DNA of 43,309 nt, from assembly GCA_946488855.1 (NCBI GenBank), contig CAMLWC010000008.1:1-43309 (forward strand), written 5' to 3'. The translations under genes were made by a program, and so were the position numbers. Shown piece by piece: positions 17,373-29,136 of this stretch (its first letter is position 1; every line of letters starts with the position of its first letter). Source of the stretch: an uncultured Mycoplasmatota bacterium (GTDB taxonomy: Bacteria > Bacillota_I > Bacilli_A > RF39 > UBA660). Under the pieces are notes generated by a model. It saw only the letters and a program-made list of their open reading frames with translations, had not been told where the DNA came from and did no database searches.

Positions 17373-19427
17373 TTACACCTTCTTTATTTTTTTATGACCT
17401 TTTATTAACATTTTAATACCATAAGGATGTTTAAATGCCACTGTTAAAACTTTATCTTTAATACCTACTATAACACCTTCACCATACATATCAAAATAAA
17501 TATGCTCACCAACACTATATTCTACGCTATCATCAACATTATTTACTTTAATATTACTTGATGTAGTATTAAAATATTTAGAATCAATCTCTTTAATGAA
17601 TCTGCTTTCTTTATTACTTACTCTATTACCATAAATAGTTCTAGATAAAGCATTTACTAACCATAATCTTTTTTTAGCTCTAGTTATAGCTACATAACAT
17701 AATCTTCGTTCTTCTTCCATTTGATCATTACTTTCAAAGGAATTAAAATGAGGAAAGATACTTTCTTCTAAACCAACTATAAAGACATTGTCAAATTCTA
17801 GTCCTTTAGCAGAATGAATTGTCATTAGGGTTACACTTTCATTGTCTTTATATTCTGTTATATCAGCAACTAAACTTATTTCATTTAAGAAATCTTCTAA
17901 ACTAATTATACCATAATTTTCCTCAAATTGATAAGCAATAGACTTAAATTCATTTAAGTTTTCTATTCTAGTTTGTGCTTCGATAGAATTTTCTTCTTCT
18001 AATTCCTTTATAATACCTGTTTTTTCTAAAATTAAATCAATAAATTTAGTTAAAGTATAGTTATCTTTATTTTCTCTTAAATAAGAAATTATATTCTTAA
18101 ATTCTAATTCTTTACCAGAATCTATTGCATCATACATTGAACAATTTAAATCATTTGCTTTACTAATTAATTTATCGATAGTAACCTTACCAACTTTTCT
18201 TCTTGGAACGTTTATTATTCTAGTTAAACTAACATCATCATCTTTATTGTAAATTAATTTTAAATAAGCCATTAAATCTTTAATTTCTTTACGATTATAG
18301 AAATAAACACTACCTACTACTTTATAAGGTATATTATTTAATAATAATTCATCTTCTAAATTACGTGATTGAGCATTAGTGCGATAAAGAATAGCAATAT
18401 CACTTAATTTAGAACCATTATCTAATAATTTATTAATTTCACCAACAACATAATATGCCTCATCTTTTTCATCGGTAGCTCTTTTATATTCTATTTTTAC
18501 GCCTTCTTCATTATTAGTCCATAGATTCTTATCTTTTCTATTAACATTATTTTTAATTAAATCATTTGAAGCATTGATAATAGTCTTAGTAGAACGATAA
18601 TTTTGTTCTAAATAAACAGTTTTACAATTAGGATAATCTTTTTCAAAATTTAAAATATTTTTATAATTAGATCCTCGCCAAGAATAAATAGATTGACTAT
18701 CATCACCAACTACACAAATATTTTTATATTTTGCGCTTATCATTTTAGTTAACAAATATTGTGCTTCATTAGTATCTTGATATTCATCAATTAAAATATA
18801 TTTATATTGTTCTTGATATTCTTTTAATATATCGGGATGTTTTCTAAATAAAACTATTGGTAACATTAATAAATCATCAAAATCAACACTATTATTTTTG
18901 ATTAATCGATTTTCATATTTTCTATAAATATCTAAAACTAATTCGTCATAATCATTAGTTACAAATCTTTCATACTCATAACTATCGATTAAAGCATTTT
19001 TATTATTACTAATAATATTTTTAATTGCTTTATAATTTTCATCTGAGTTCATATCTTTTAAAATATTTTTAATTAAAATACTACTATCATCACTATCTAA
19101 AATAGTAAAATTTTTATTTAATTTTAATTTATCATAATGTTTTTTTAATATACTTAATCCAAAAGAATGAAATGTTGATATTTGAATTTGATATCCTATA
19201 GGACCAACTACATTAAGTATTCTTTCTTTCATCTCTTTAGCTGCTTTATTAGTAAAAGTGATAGCTAAAATATTAGAAGGATCAACATCGTTATCTAATA
19301 TTAATTTAGCTACTTTAGTAGTTAATACTTTAGTTTTTCCAGAACCTGCTCCAGCTAATACTAATAAAGGACCTTCAGTTATATTAACTGCCTCTTTTTG
19401 TTTATCGTTTAATGTATCTAAATTCAT
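17373..19427 (-). CDS. pcrA: ATP-dependent DNA helicase PcrA/UvrD
   Basis: LAGAGSGKTKVLTTK, ITFTNKAAKEMKERI, VVGDDSQSIYSWRGS, LMTIHSAKGLEFDNVF. Confidence 0.95.
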   Translation of the reverse strand: MNLDTLNDKQKEAVNITEGPLLVLAGAGSGKTKVLTTKVAKLILDNDVDPSNILAITFTNKAAKEMKERILNVVGPIGYQIQISTFHSFGLSILKKHYDKLKLNKNFTILDSDDSSILIKNILKDMNSDENYKAIKNIISNNKNALIDSYEYERFVTNDYDELVLDIYRKYENRLIKNNSVDFDDLLMLPIVLFRKHPDILKEYQEQYKYILIDEYQDTNEAQYLLTKMISAKYKNICVVGDDSQSIYSWRGSNYKNILNFEKDYPNCKTVYLEQNYRSTKTIINASNDLIKNNVNRKDKNLWTNNEEGVKIEYKRATDEKDEAYYVVGEINKLLDNGSKLSDIAILYRTNAQSRNLEDELLLNNIPYKVVGSVYFYNRKEIKDLMAYLKLIYNKDDDVSLTRIINVPRRKVGKVTIDKLISKANDLNCSMYDAIDSGKELEFKNIISYLRENKDNYTLTKFIDLILEKTGIIKELEEENSIEAQTRIENLNEFKSIAYQFEENYGIISLEDFLNEISLVADITEYKDNESVTLMTIHSAKGLEFDNVFIVGLEESIFPHFNSFESNDQMEEERRLCYVAITRAKKRLWLVNALSRTIYGNRVSNKESRFIKEIDSKYFNTTSSNIKVNNVDDSVEYSVGEHIYFDMYGEGVIVGIKDKVLTVAFKHPYGIKMLIKGHKKIKKV

Positions 19428-19457
19428 AAAACACTCCTTTTATCATTATTTGCATAA

Positions 19458-20687
19458 TTATAAATCTTGTTTATTATAAATAAAATCAATTATATTTACA
19501 TTTTTTATACCATCTATATTTTTTTGAAATATTAAGTCAGATACAAATAAATATCTTGGATACATTTCTTTAATTTGATAAAATGGTTTATATTCTCTTT
19601 CATATGTCTTTTCATCATCAATATTTTTAGAAACTTGAATATAAAAATATTCATCGACACCTCTTCTAGCAATAAAATCACATTCTAAATTTCCAATCTT
19701 GCCAACACTTAAACTATAATTTTTATATTTTAAATATGAAAATAAAACGTTTTCTAATACGGGGCCATAATTTATTCTATTATCTGTGTTTAAAGCATAA
19801 TAAATACTTAAATCAGCCAAATAATATTTCTTTTCACCATCTAATATCTTTTTTGATTTAATATCAAATAAGTCACAAGGATATATTATTTTAGCGTTCT
19901 CTAATAATGCAATATATGTTTTAACAGTTCTTCTATCAACAGATATTTTTTGATTAATCAAATAATCGTAAATACTTTTAATAGATATTCTACAACCAAA
20001 ATTATTTATAACAAATTTTTCAACAAGTTCAAACAATTCAATATCTTTAATTTTTTTATAATTTTTTATATCTTTTTCTAAAATTTGTTCAATAACACTT
20101 TTAGTATATAATAATTTATCTTGATAATTATCATAATATAAAGACCCTGGAAATCCACCATTTCTAATAAATTCTTCAAACTCAAGATAAATATTAGGGT
20201 TTACTTCTTTATTTAAAAATTTTTTCATGTCGACATATTCATAAAAATTAAGTGGCAACATTTCTATTTCAATATATCTACCTGTTAATTTTGTTACCAA
20301 TTCACCGCTTAACAAATAAGAATTAGACCCCGTTATAAAAATAGAAAAATTTTTTTCTTCTTTATAAGCATTAATTATAGATTCAAATCCTAAAACATTT
20401 TGAACTTCATCAATAAATAAATACTTAAAATCATCATCAATTATTAAACTATCTATTAGTTTTTCCAAGTCACTAGGACTATTAATATTTTTATAGTTTT
20501 TTTTATCTAATTCGATATAAATAATATCTTTATCTAAAACGCCATTTTCTTTTAACTCTTCAATAATAGATTTCAATAAATATGATTTCCCGCATCTTCT
20601 AATACCAGTTATTACTTTAATCATTGAATCTTTATAAAATCCTCTTATTTTTTTTAAATATTCTTCTCTTTTATATACCATTTCCAT
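19458..20687 (-). CDS. AAA_14 / DUF4143 ATP-binding protein
   Basis: ITGIRRCGKSYLL Walker A, YLFIDEVQNV Walker B, DUF4143 C-terminus. The track starts at 20744; the promoter placement supports the ATG near 20687 (MEMVYKREEYLKKIRG). Confidence 0.9.
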   Translation of the reverse strand: MEMVYKREEYLKKIRGFYKDSMIKVITGIRRCGKSYLLKSIIEELKENGVLDKDIIYIELDKKNYKNINSPSDLEKLIDSLIIDDDFKYLFIDEVQNVLGFESIINAYKEEKNFSIFITGSNSYLLSGELVTKLTGRYIEIEMLPLNFYEYVDMKKFLNKEVNPNIYLEFEEFIRNGGFPGSLYYDNYQDKLLYTKSVIEQILEKDIKNYKKIKDIELFELVEKFVINNFGCRISIKSIYDYLINQKISVDRRTVKTYIALLENAKIIYPCDLFDIKSKKILDGEKKYYLADLSIYYALNTDNRINYGPVLENVLFSYLKYKNYSLSVGKIGNLECDFIARRGVDEYFYIQVSKNIDDEKTYEREYKPFYQIKEMYPRYLFVSDLIFQKNIDGIKNVNIIDFIYNKQDL

Positions 20688-20702
20688 TATATCACCATTA
20701 AA

Positions 20703-20732
20703 ATTATATATTATTTTTATCAAAAAAGTCAA
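20703..20732 (-). promoter_or_regulatory. Promoter of the DUF4143 ATPase gene
   Basis: Minus strand TTGACT - 18 nt - TATAAT. Confidence 0.65.
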
Positions 20733-20781
20733 GTTATCGACCATTTTTTTATAAATATATTCTAAGTTTGGTCGATAACTT
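20731..20781. repeat. Perfect 13-bp inverted repeat AAGTTATCGACCA / TGGTCGATAACTT with 25-nt spacer
   Basis: Left arm 20731-20743, right arm 20769-20781; left arm overlaps the -35 box of the minus-strand promoter. Confidence 0.9.
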
Positions 20782-20798
20782 ATATTTTAAAAAAAATA

Positions 20799-20827
20799 TT
20801 GAATAATTAAAAAATATATGATATATT
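20799..20827 (+). promoter_or_regulatory. Promoter of rnr
   Basis: TTGAAT - 17 nt - TATATT, followed by AAGGGGAG ribosome-binding site. Confidence 0.65.
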
Positions 20828-20850
20828 AAAAGCAGTTAAGGGGAGTAATT

Positions 20851-22911
20851 ATGTATAGTATTGAAGATTTAAAAAAATTATTTTACATTAATAAAAAATA
20901 TTCATTTAACGATTTAAAAAAATTATTAAATATTGACGACGAAACACTATTATCTGATTTAAAAACTTTAGAAGAACAAGGTATAATTACTTTTTTTAGT
21001 GATACTTTTCAAGTACTAGACAAAAATAATTATGCTGTTGGTAATATAAAGATTTATGAAAGATATGGTGTTTTTTATTTAAACAATGACAAATATGAAC
21101 TTCATTTAAATGATATTGAGAATGCTTTAAATAACGACTTATGTTTATTTTTAATTAATAAAGAAACAAAACAAGCCAAAGTTAAAAAAATACTAAAAAG
21201 ATTTAATGAATTAGTTGTATGTGAATATATGAATAACAAATTAAAAATATATGGTGATAATCACTATATAGAAATACCAAATAATGAATGTAAAAAGTTA
21301 GTTGAAGGTTCTAGAGTATTAGTTAAACTAAAAAATGATGGTTTAACCGGTAATATTGTCGAAATAATTGGGCATAAAGATGATCCCGATATTGATTTAA
21401 AACAAATTGCTTTAAGTAAATGTTTTGCATTAGAATTTAGTAAAGAATGTTTAGAAGAAGTTGAAAAAATACCTAATCAAGTAACTACTGAAGAAATAAA
21501 AGATAGATTAGATTTAAGAGATAAGTTAATATATACAATCGATTGTGATAATACAAAGGATATGGATGATGCAATATCAGTTGAAAAATTAGAAAATGGA
21601 AATTATTTATTAGGCGTTCACATCGCTGATGTATCACATTATATTAAATATGGTAGTAATATTTTTAAAGAAGCATTTAGTAGAGGCACAAGTGTTTATA
21701 TGTTAAATACAGTAATACCAATGATTCATAAATATTTATCTAATGGTATTTGTTCTTTAAATCCTAACGTTGATAGATTAACCAAATCATGTTTTATGGA
21801 AATTGATGAAAATGGTAATATTATTGATTATAAAATTGTTAAAAGTGTCATAAATTCTAAGAAAAAAATGAAATATTCCGAAGTAAATAAAATATTAGAA
21901 GAAAATCAAAATATAACATCTTACGAACCATTTGTTGAAAATTTAAAACTTGCTAATGAATTAAATAATATTTTGAATAAAGAAAATAATAATAGAGGAT
22001 TTATTGAATTTATGAGTTCTGATTTATATATCGAACTAGATGAAAAAAATAAACCTTTAGAATTTAATAATCCACAACAAAGAACTGCTGAAAAAATAAT
22101 CGAAAATTTTATGTTGCTAGCAAATAAAACTGTTGCTACTAATTACTCTTGGTTACCTTTCATATACCGTATTCATGAAATTCCAGACAAAGATACTGTT
22201 ATAAATATTTTAGAATTTTTAAAAAAATTAGGTTATAAAATTCCAGTTATTAAAAATGTTGAAAATCCTAAATGCTTACAAGGTATTCTTAAAAAATTAT
22301 CCAAAGATAATGATTTTAAAATTATTTCTAATTTTATTTTAAGAAGTATGAAAAAAGCTAGATATTCTAACGAAAATTTAGGTCATTTTGCTTTAGCTTA
22401 CGAATTTTATACTCATTTCACTTCGCCAATTAGAAGATTATGTGATCTAATGGTTCATATATTAATTGACAAATATGAAGAAAATAATTTTATCATCAAT
22501 GAAGAAATAGAACAACTAGAACAATTACTAACAGAAGTAAGTATTCAAGCATCTTACAAAGAAAGAAAAGCAATTGAAGCCGAAGACGAGGCTAATATAA
22601 TGAAGATGGCTGAATATATGGAAGGTCATATCAATGAATACTTTAATGGAAAAATAATTAATATTACTTCTAGTGGTGTTATTGTTGAAACTAATAATAT
22701 AATTGGGCATGTTAATTTTTCTGACATCAAAGGAGATTTTTATGTTTTTGATCCAGAATTATTTATCTTAACAGGAAAAAGAAATAAAAAAACATTAAAA
22801 ATTGGAGATTATATTAGATTAAAAGTTTTAAATGCTTCTAAAGAATTTAGAACCATTGATTTTGAAATAAGTGAGAAATTAGAAAAACAAAAAGTATTAA
22901 AAAAACGTTGA
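20851..22911 (+). CDS. rnr: Ribonuclease R
   Basis: RNB motifs YTIDCDNTKDMDDAISVEKLENGNYLLGVHIADVSHYI, YEFYTHFTSPIRRLCDLMVH; C-terminal S1-like domain. Confidence 0.95.
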   Translation: MYSIEDLKKLFYINKKYSFNDLKKLLNIDDETLLSDLKTLEEQGIITFFSDTFQVLDKNNYAVGNIKIYERYGVFYLNNDKYELHLNDIENALNNDLCLFLINKETKQAKVKKILKRFNELVVCEYMNNKLKIYGDNHYIEIPNNECKKLVEGSRVLVKLKNDGLTGNIVEIIGHKDDPDIDLKQIALSKCFALEFSKECLEEVEKIPNQVTTEEIKDRLDLRDKLIYTIDCDNTKDMDDAISVEKLENGNYLLGVHIADVSHYIKYGSNIFKEAFSRGTSVYMLNTVIPMIHKYLSNGICSLNPNVDRLTKSCFMEIDENGNIIDYKIVKSVINSKKKMKYSEVNKILEENQNITSYEPFVENLKLANELNNILNKENNNRGFIEFMSSDLYIELDEKNKPLEFNNPQQRTAEKIIENFMLLANKTVATNYSWLPFIYRIHEIPDKDTVINILEFLKKLGYKIPVIKNVENPKCLQGILKKLSKDNDFKIISNFILRSMKKARYSNENLGHFALAYEFYTHFTSPIRRLCDLMVHILIDKYEENNFIINEEIEQLEQLLTEVSIQASYKERKAIEAEDEANIMKMAEYMEGHINEYFNGKIINITSSGVIVETNNIIGHVNFSDIKGDFYVFDPELFILTGKRNKKTLKIGDYIRLKVLNASKEFRTIDFEISEKLEKQKVLKKR

Positions 22912-22929
22912 AATTAATCAACGTTTTTT
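22899..22929. terminator. Bidirectional terminator between rnr and aguA
   Basis: AAAAAACGTTGA-AATTAA-TCAACGTTTTTT. Confidence 0.75.
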
Positions 22930-24020
22930 GCTGCTGGAACTTGTTGAGTAATACAATGAATATTACCGCCACCTAACAAAATTTCACGAGCAGGAATTGC
23001 TTCAATTACTCTATCTGGATATAACTGTTTTAATAATTCCACTGCTTTTTGATCGTTAGGATCATTAAATGTAGGAACAGCAACAAATCCATTACCTGTG
23101 TAGTAATTTACATAAGAAGCAGCTAATCTATCTCCTTCTTTTCTAGGTAAAGTTCCTGCAATTGCATCAACTCCAACACTTTCACCTTTAGTAATTAAAA
23201 CTGGTTTAGGCGTATACATTTTATGTATTTCTAATTTTCTTCCTTTAGCATCAGTTTCATTACTTAAATAGTCATAAGCTGCTTTACTAATAGCATATTG
23301 TGGATCTGATTCATCGTCTGTCCAAGCAAGTACAACTACACCTGGTTTAACAAAATTACAAATATTATCAACATGTCCATTAGTTTCATCGTTATAAATA
23401 CCATTTGGTATCCACAAAACTTTAGAACAATTTAAATAATCACATAACACTTTTTCAATTTCTTCTTTAGAAAGATTACTATTTCTACCTTCAGATAATA
23501 AACATTCTTCAGTAGTCATAACAGTTCCTTCACCATCAACATGAATAGAACCACCTTCTAAAATAAAATCATCTAAACGATATCTATCAACTTGTTCTAA
23601 TTCACTCATTTTCATTGCAACTTTATCATCTTGATCCCAAGGAAAATATAATCCATCAACTAATCCGCCCCAAGCATTGAATTTCCAGTCAATAGCTCTT
23701 TTATTTCCTTTATCATCAATTACAAAAGTTGCTCCGCAATCACGCATCCATGAGTCATCATTACTCATTTCAACAACTTTTACATAATCAGCTAACATAT
23801 TTCTAGCATTATCATATTGTCCACGTGATACGCACATTGTAATTGGTTCATATTTACCAATTACATTAGCAACATGTGCAAAAACATGTTGTGCTGGTTT
23901 TCCTCCTAATCTCCAGTTATCTGGTCTTTCAGGCCAAATCATATAAGTTCCAGAATGCTTTTCAAATTCACCGGGCATTCTAAAACCGTCATTCTTTGGA
24001 ATAGTATTTAATTTTTTCAA
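22914..24020 (-). CDS. aguA: Agmatine deiminase
   Basis: [80 protein letters not shown]. Confidence 0.96.
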   Translation of the reverse strand: MKKLNTIPKNDGFRMPGEFEKHSGTYMIWPERPDNWRLGGKPAQHVFAHVANVIGKYEPITMCVSRGQYDNARNMLADYVKVVEMSNDDSWMRDCGATFVIDDKGNKRAIDWKFNAWGGLVDGLYFPWDQDDKVAMKMSELEQVDRYRLDDFILEGGSIHVDGEGTVMTTEECLLSEGRNSNLSKEEIEKVLCDYLNCSKVLWIPNGIYNDETNGHVDNICNFVKPGVVVLAWTDDESDPQYAISKAAYDYLSNETDAKGRKLEIHKMYTPKPVLITKGESVGVDAIAGTLPRKEGDRLAASYVNYYTGNGFVAVPTFNDPNDQKAVELLKQLYPDRVIEAIPAREILLGGGNIHCITQQVPAAKNVD

Positions 24021-24022
24021 AA

Positions 24023-25405
24023 TTAACCCTCTTTCTTTACTCTAAATGCTAAAATTTCTTGAATTATAAATGATACAACAACACCAATAATTAATGGTAA
24101 ATTTGCATCAATATATTCTTTAGTAAAATCACCAAATAAAGTGAATATTACTGAAGATACTAAAAATATAAGTGGAATCCAAGTAACTAAATTTAAAATT
24201 AATTTATTACCAGGTACCTTGTAATTTCTTTCAGTTTTATCAGTTTTTCTTAATTTTAAGAATGCTGGAAATAATGGAATATAACTAATTAATAAAGTAA
24301 CTAAACTGAAACTAAAGAATGTCCAGAATAAGTTAGAAGCTTCTTCACTAACATATCCCAAAATGATACCTAAAACAACTATTAAAGTAGCAACAACACC
24401 ATTTAAAATAGAAGCCATATAAGGTACTTTTTCTTTATTTTCTTTAGCAAATATTTTTGGTAAACCACCATCTTCAGCAGAATATTTAGCTACACTATTA
24501 ACACCAAATGACCAAGAAACAATATTAGCCACCATAGTATAAATAAACATTAAACCAACAGCAATTACAATTATTCTGATTAAATCAGCATTCATTCCTA
24601 AACTTGTTAATAAAATTGCAAATGAATCAGTAATTCCTGCTACTTCAGCATCTTCAGTAGTCATAGCTATATTAATACCTGTTGCTGGTAAAATATAAAA
24701 TAACGCCATCAAAGCTCCACCAATAATTAAAGCTTTTGGAATTTCTTTTTTTGGATTTTCCATATCATCAGTATATGTAGCAACAACTTCAAATCCTAAG
24801 AAATTAAATATAATTACTGAAATAAATGATAAACTTAATAAATCCATAGTTGGTAACAAATCTGAAACACTTTCAATTGGATTAGCACTCTCACCAGTTT
24901 TAATAAATACGTAAATACCTAATAAACCTAATGAAAGCATGAATAATATTTTAAAGAATGTTCCTATATTAACAATCCACTTACTTTCACCAATTCTTTT
25001 AGTTCCTAAAAATGAAACTAACCATGTATAACCTAATTGTAATACTAATAGCCATACAACTGATAATTCAATTTCAAATATACCAGCAACTACATCCGTT
25101 ACTGCAACTGCTAATGATGCAATCCATAATGGAAAATTAATCCAATAATTCCATGCAACACGGGCAGCCCATTTCTTACCAAATGCTTTTTTTACCCAAT
25201 CATACATTCCACCTTCACTATTAAATGTACTACCTAATTCAGCAGTAATTAAACCATAAGGTAAGCAAAATGCAACAATTAATAAAATCCACCAAAAATA
25301 TTGTGTATTACCAATTGCAGCTGTTGGTGCTACACTCTCAGCTACTAGAGTAATACAAACTGTCGCTAAAATAGCGTCAACTAATCTAAATTTTTTCTTT
25401 TTCAT
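24023..25405 (-). CDS. APC family amino acid/polyamine permease, probable agmatine:putrescine antiporter
   Basis: 12-TM APC protein sitting between aguA and ptcA. Confidence 0.88.
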   Translation of the reverse strand: MKKKKFRLVDAILATVCITLVAESVAPTAAIGNTQYFWWILLIVAFCLPYGLITAELGSTFNSEGGMYDWVKKAFGKKWAARVAWNYWINFPLWIASLAVAVTDVVAGIFEIELSVVWLLVLQLGYTWLVSFLGTKRIGESKWIVNIGTFFKILFMLSLGLLGIYVFIKTGESANPIESVSDLLPTMDLLSLSFISVIIFNFLGFEVVATYTDDMENPKKEIPKALIIGGALMALFYILPATGINIAMTTEDAEVAGITDSFAILLTSLGMNADLIRIIVIAVGLMFIYTMVANIVSWSFGVNSVAKYSAEDGGLPKIFAKENKEKVPYMASILNGVVATLIVVLGIILGYVSEEASNLFWTFFSFSLVTLLISYIPLFPAFLKLRKTDKTERNYKVPGNKLILNLVTWIPLIFLVSSVIFTLFGDFTKEYIDANLPLIIGVVVSFIIQEILAFRVKKEG

Positions 25406-25415
25406 AATTAACTCC

Positions 25416-26393
25416 TTACATACCTAAATTTTTTTTACAAATTTCAATTGTTTCGTCTTTTTTACCCATAAAATATACAAGTAATGCACGAATAGAAGTT
25501 AATCTATTTTCAGCTTCATCAAAAGCAATAGAACGATCTGAATCCATAACTTCATCAGTTACTTCTTCTCCTCTTGTAGCAGGTAAACAATGCATAAATT
25601 TACAATGCTTAGAAGCCTTATTTAACATATCCATATCAACTTGATATTTTGGATAAAAAATTGCTTTTCTTTCTTCTTCTGGTAATTCAGATTCATATAA
25701 TCCATACCAAACATCAGTATAAATAAAATCTGCTCCTACAATTGCTTCTTCATCATCTGTAACTAAGAATGTTCCACCACTTACTTTACAGTTTTCAGCA
25801 GCAATTTTTTGAAAATGTTCATTTAGTTGATATCCTTTAGGACCAAAATGAACGAAATTACCTCCTAATTTTGTAACTATCATCATTAATGAAGCACAAA
25901 CTTGTGTAGCATCACCAACAAATACTACTTTGCAATCTTCAAATTTTTTTCCTTCTGGAAGATGTTCTAACATTGTAGTTAAATCGCCCATTTCTTGTGT
26001 TGGATGGTTATAATCACTCATACCATTAATCACAGGAATATCAGCATATTTGCCTAAATTTACAATAGATTCGTGTTTTTGAACACGAGCCATTAAGATA
26101 TCTACTAAACGCGATAAAACCTTAGCAGTATCATAATAAGTTTCGTGTTTGCCTAATTGAATTTGCCCTGGAGCTAAATATTGAGCATGTCCACCCAATT
26201 GTGTCATAGCTGTTTCAAATGAAACACGAGTTCTTGTAGATGATTGTTCAAAAATCATTCCTAGAGTTTTATGATATAAAACATTTAAAGGATATCCAGC
26301 TTTAATATTTTTTTTAATTAAGATCCCTAAATTTGCAATATCAAGAAGCTCTTCTTTTGAAAAATCACTTGTGTCAATATAATTTTTTTTCAT
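25416..26393 (-). CDS. ptcA: Putrescine carbamoyltransferase
   Basis: [70 protein letters not shown]; matches remembered Enterococcus PTC more closely than ornithine transcarbamylase. Confidence 0.92.
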   Translation of the reverse strand: MKKNYIDTSDFSKEELLDIANLGILIKKNIKAGYPLNVLYHKTLGMIFEQSSTRTRVSFETAMTQLGGHAQYLAPGQIQLGKHETYYDTAKVLSRLVDILMARVQKHESIVNLGKYADIPVINGMSDYNHPTQEMGDLTTMLEHLPEGKKFEDCKVVFVGDATQVCASLMMIVTKLGGNFVHFGPKGYQLNEHFQKIAAENCKVSGGTFLVTDDEEAIVGADFIYTDVWYGLYESELPEEERKAIFYPKYQVDMDMLNKASKHCKFMHCLPATRGEEVTDEVMDSDRSIAFDEAENRLTSIRALLVYFMGKKDETIEICKKNLGM

Positions 26394-26439
26394 ACCTACC
26401 TCCTATTATTATATTACAATTAAATTATATCACATTTAA

Positions 26440-26470
26440 AAAAAAAGTACATTTTTTTTTGCACTTTTTT
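26440..26470 (-). terminator. Possible terminator between potD and ptcA
   Basis: Minus strand AAAAAAGTGCA-A run-TGTACTTTTTTT with one GU pair. Confidence 0.5.
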
Positions 26471-26476
26471 GACATT

Positions 26477-27493
26477 TTATTTAATGTTTGCCCATATTCG
26501 ATCATATAATTTAATATTTTCACCTATGTTTTTAACAAATATACCATTTTTTAAAGTTTCATCACTAATATTTGCAGCGTTATTGTTTAAATAATTATCA
26601 TCTAACATTTTATCTGTTTCTTTATTAACATTTTTATATGGGTAAGAATTGATTATTTCTTTCATTATTTCAGGTCTTAAAATATAATCAATAAATTTAT
26701 ATGCTTCATCTTGGTTATTAGAATTCTTTAAAATTGCAAAATTATCAATACTTAATGCAAAGCCTTCTTTTGGAAAAATGTTTTCAATATTATCATTTTC
26801 TTCTTTTGCTATTGCTCCTTCGGCATTCCATAAAACAGCAATAGATGCCTCTTCAAAAATTAAAAAATTTTTAGGACTATCACTATCATAGGCTTTTAAA
26901 TTTGGTTTTAATTTCAACAGCCAATCTTCCGCAATTTCTAATTCATCCTTATTAGTTGAATTCATATCAAAACCATTAGCAAGCAATGCCATACCTATTA
27001 TTATTCTTTGGTCATCAATTAAAACTATTTCATCTTTGTAATCTGAATTTAATAAATCATTATATGACACAATTTCATCTTTTATTTTTTCTTTATTAAC
27101 TGATATTACTGTTGAAGCTGCTATAAAAGGAAGTGAATATTCATTATTTAAATCATAATCTAAATTTAAATAATTGCTATTTAAATTATTTATATTTTTT
27201 AATTTAGATTTGTCTAATTTTTCTAATAATCCTCTATTTTTCATAATTTCAATCATATAATCACTAGGAAAAATCAAATCATAAGTTCCCTCTTTAGCAT
27301 TAGAAACTTTAGCTAATAATTCTTCATTTGAAGAATAAGTACTATAATTTACTTTTATACCTGTCTCTTTTTCAAAATTTCTTATTACAGAATCAGGAAT
27401 ATAAGAAGACCAATTTAAAATGTTTAATTGTTCTTGATTATTATTACATCCTGTGCATAAAATAACAAATAAAATGATTAAAAATTTTTTCAT
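26477..27493 (-). CDS. potD: Spermidine/putrescine ABC transporter substrate-binding lipoprotein
   Basis: Lipobox LCTGCNN; LNILNWSSYIPDSVIRNFEKETGIKVNYSTYSSNEELLAK. Confidence 0.93.
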   Translation of the reverse strand: MKKFLIILFVILCTGCNNNQEQLNILNWSSYIPDSVIRNFEKETGIKVNYSTYSSNEELLAKVSNAKEGTYDLIFPSDYMIEIMKNRGLLEKLDKSKLKNINNLNSNYLNLDYDLNNEYSLPFIAASTVISVNKEKIKDEIVSYNDLLNSDYKDEIVLIDDQRIIIGMALLANGFDMNSTNKDELEIAEDWLLKLKPNLKAYDSDSPKNFLIFEEASIAVLWNAEGAIAKEENDNIENIFPKEGFALSIDNFAILKNSNNQDEAYKFIDYILRPEIMKEIINSYPYKNVNKETDKMLDDNYLNNNAANISDETLKNGIFVKNIGENIKLYDRIWANIK

Positions 27494-28276
27494 TTACATT
27501 CTCCTTAATCTTTTTAAATTTATTATAGTTGAAATAGTTAAAATAACAAATACAAAAAGTAACATTATAGTAATTAAAGCATTAACATCTGGAGTAACGC
27601 CAGTTTTTATAATAGAATACACATGTAAAGGTAATGTATTACTACCTGGACCTGCTGTAAAATAACTTATAACAACATCATCTAACGATAATGTTAAAGC
27701 TAATTGAGCACCACTTAAAATACCAGGTAAAATAGTTGGAATAACAACGTAAAAAAAAGTTTTCAATTTAGAAGCACCTAAATCACTGGCCGCTTTTTCT
27801 ATATTTGGATCCATATTATCTAAAACACTTCTTACATTTATTATAACAAAAGGAATTGAAAAACAAATATGGGCTAAAATAAGTGTAAATAAACCTAATT
27901 CTAATTTGAACAATGTATAAATTGCTAATAATGATATTCCTAACACTATTTCAGGAATTACAATTGGAATATATAAAAGTTCTAAAATTATATTTTTAAA
28001 AGGAAAATTATATTTTTTCAAAGCATATGCTGAAATTGTTCCTATTATCGTTGATATAATTGTACTCACAAAAGCAACTATTAAAGTGTTATATAATGCC
28101 TCTAATAATGTTTTATTGTTAAACAATTCTTTATACCAATCAAATGTAAAACCTTCAAATACTATATTTAAACTTGAGGTATTAAACGAAAATAGTATTA
28201 TAACTACAATCGGTAAAAATAAAAATGAAAAAACTAAAAATATACATAAATTATCAATGATTTTATTATTTTTCAT
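27494..28276 (-). CDS. potC: Spermidine/putrescine ABC transporter permease
   Basis: FSFNTSSLNIVFEGFTFDWYKELF; EKAASDLGASKLKTFFYVVIPTILPGILSG EAA loop. Confidence 0.93.
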   Translation of the reverse strand: MKNNKIIDNLCIFLVFSFLFLPIVVIILFSFNTSSLNIVFEGFTFDWYKELFNNKTLLEALYNTLIVAFVSTIISTIIGTISAYALKKYNFPFKNIILELLYIPIVIPEIVLGISLLAIYTLFKLELGLFTLILAHICFSIPFVIINVRSVLDNMDPNIEKAASDLGASKLKTFFYVVIPTILPGILSGAQLALTLSLDDVVISYFTAGPGSNTLPLHVYSIIKTGVTPDVNALITIMLLFVFVILTISTIINLKRLRRM

Positions 28277-29136
28277 TATATTCCTCCCAAATCATCCATT
28301 TTACCACCAATTTTTTTATAAATTAAAATTAAAATTGTGGTTAATAATATTAAAAATACTGATATAGCAGCACCAAATGGCCAATTTCTAGCAGTTAAAA
28401 ATTGATTTTTTATTAAATTGCCTAATATCATTACTTTGCCGCCACCTAATATGTCAATAATGAAGAAACAACCCAATGTTGGTGTAAATACCATAATAGC
28501 ACCATTAAATAAGCCAGACAAAGTTTGAGGCAAAATTATATTTAAAAATCTTTTTATTTTAGATGCTCCTAAATCACTTGCTGCTTCTAGTGTATATTTA
28601 TCAATATTACTTACAGAATTATATAAAGGTAAAATCATAAAAGGGATAAAAGTATATACCATTCCTATAATAATTCCTATATTGTTATACATTAAACTTA
28701 AAGGATTATCGATAATGTTAAAATTTAGCAATAATTCATTTATTGCACCAGACTTTCTAAGTAAAACAATCCAGCCATACATTCTAATTAATGAGTTAGT
28801 TAAAAAAGGAACCATGACTAATGTCATAATTATTTGTTGTATTTTCTTGCTTTTGTGAGAAATTGCTAAAACAAAAGGATATGAAATCAAAATACAAATT
28901 AAAGTTGTTACCAAAGCAATTAAAATTGAATTTATAAAAATTCTTAAATAAACAAAATTAAATAACTCTTTGTAATTTTCTAAAGTGAAATCATATATCA
29001 TACCACCATAAAAATCACTTTTAAAAAAACTAATTGTTAAAATATATAAAAGTGGTAATACAATTAAACAAAAAGTATAAATAATAACTGGTGTTAAAAA
29101 TATAAATCTTAAAGTTTTATTTTTCATTATTTTCAC
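28276..29136 (-). CDS. potB: Spermidine/putrescine ABC transporter permease
   Basis: EAASDLGASKIKRFLNIILPQTLSGL EAA loop; GGGKVMILGNLIKNQFLTARNWPFGAA. Confidence 0.93.
   Translation of the reverse strand: MKIMKNKTLRFIFLTPVIIYTFCLIVLPLLYILTISFFKSDFYGGMIYDFTLENYKELFNFVYLRIFINSILIALVTTLICILISYPFVLAISHKSKKIQQIIMTLVMVPFLTNSLIRMYGWIVLLRKSGAINELLLNFNIIDNPLSLMYNNIGIIIGMVYTFIPFMILPLYNSVSNIDKYTLEAASDLGASKIKRFLNIILPQTLSGLFNGAIMVFTPTLGCFFIIDILGGGKVMILGNLIKNQFLTARNWPFGAAISVFLILLTTILILIYKKIGGKMDDLGGI

Noticed and set aside
19258-19479. Plus-strand ORF antisense to pcrA start
   Set aside because: Mirror frame of the Walker A region of pcrA.
22528-22710. Minus-strand ORF antisense to rnr
   Set aside because: Within a clear rnr coding region; no RBS.
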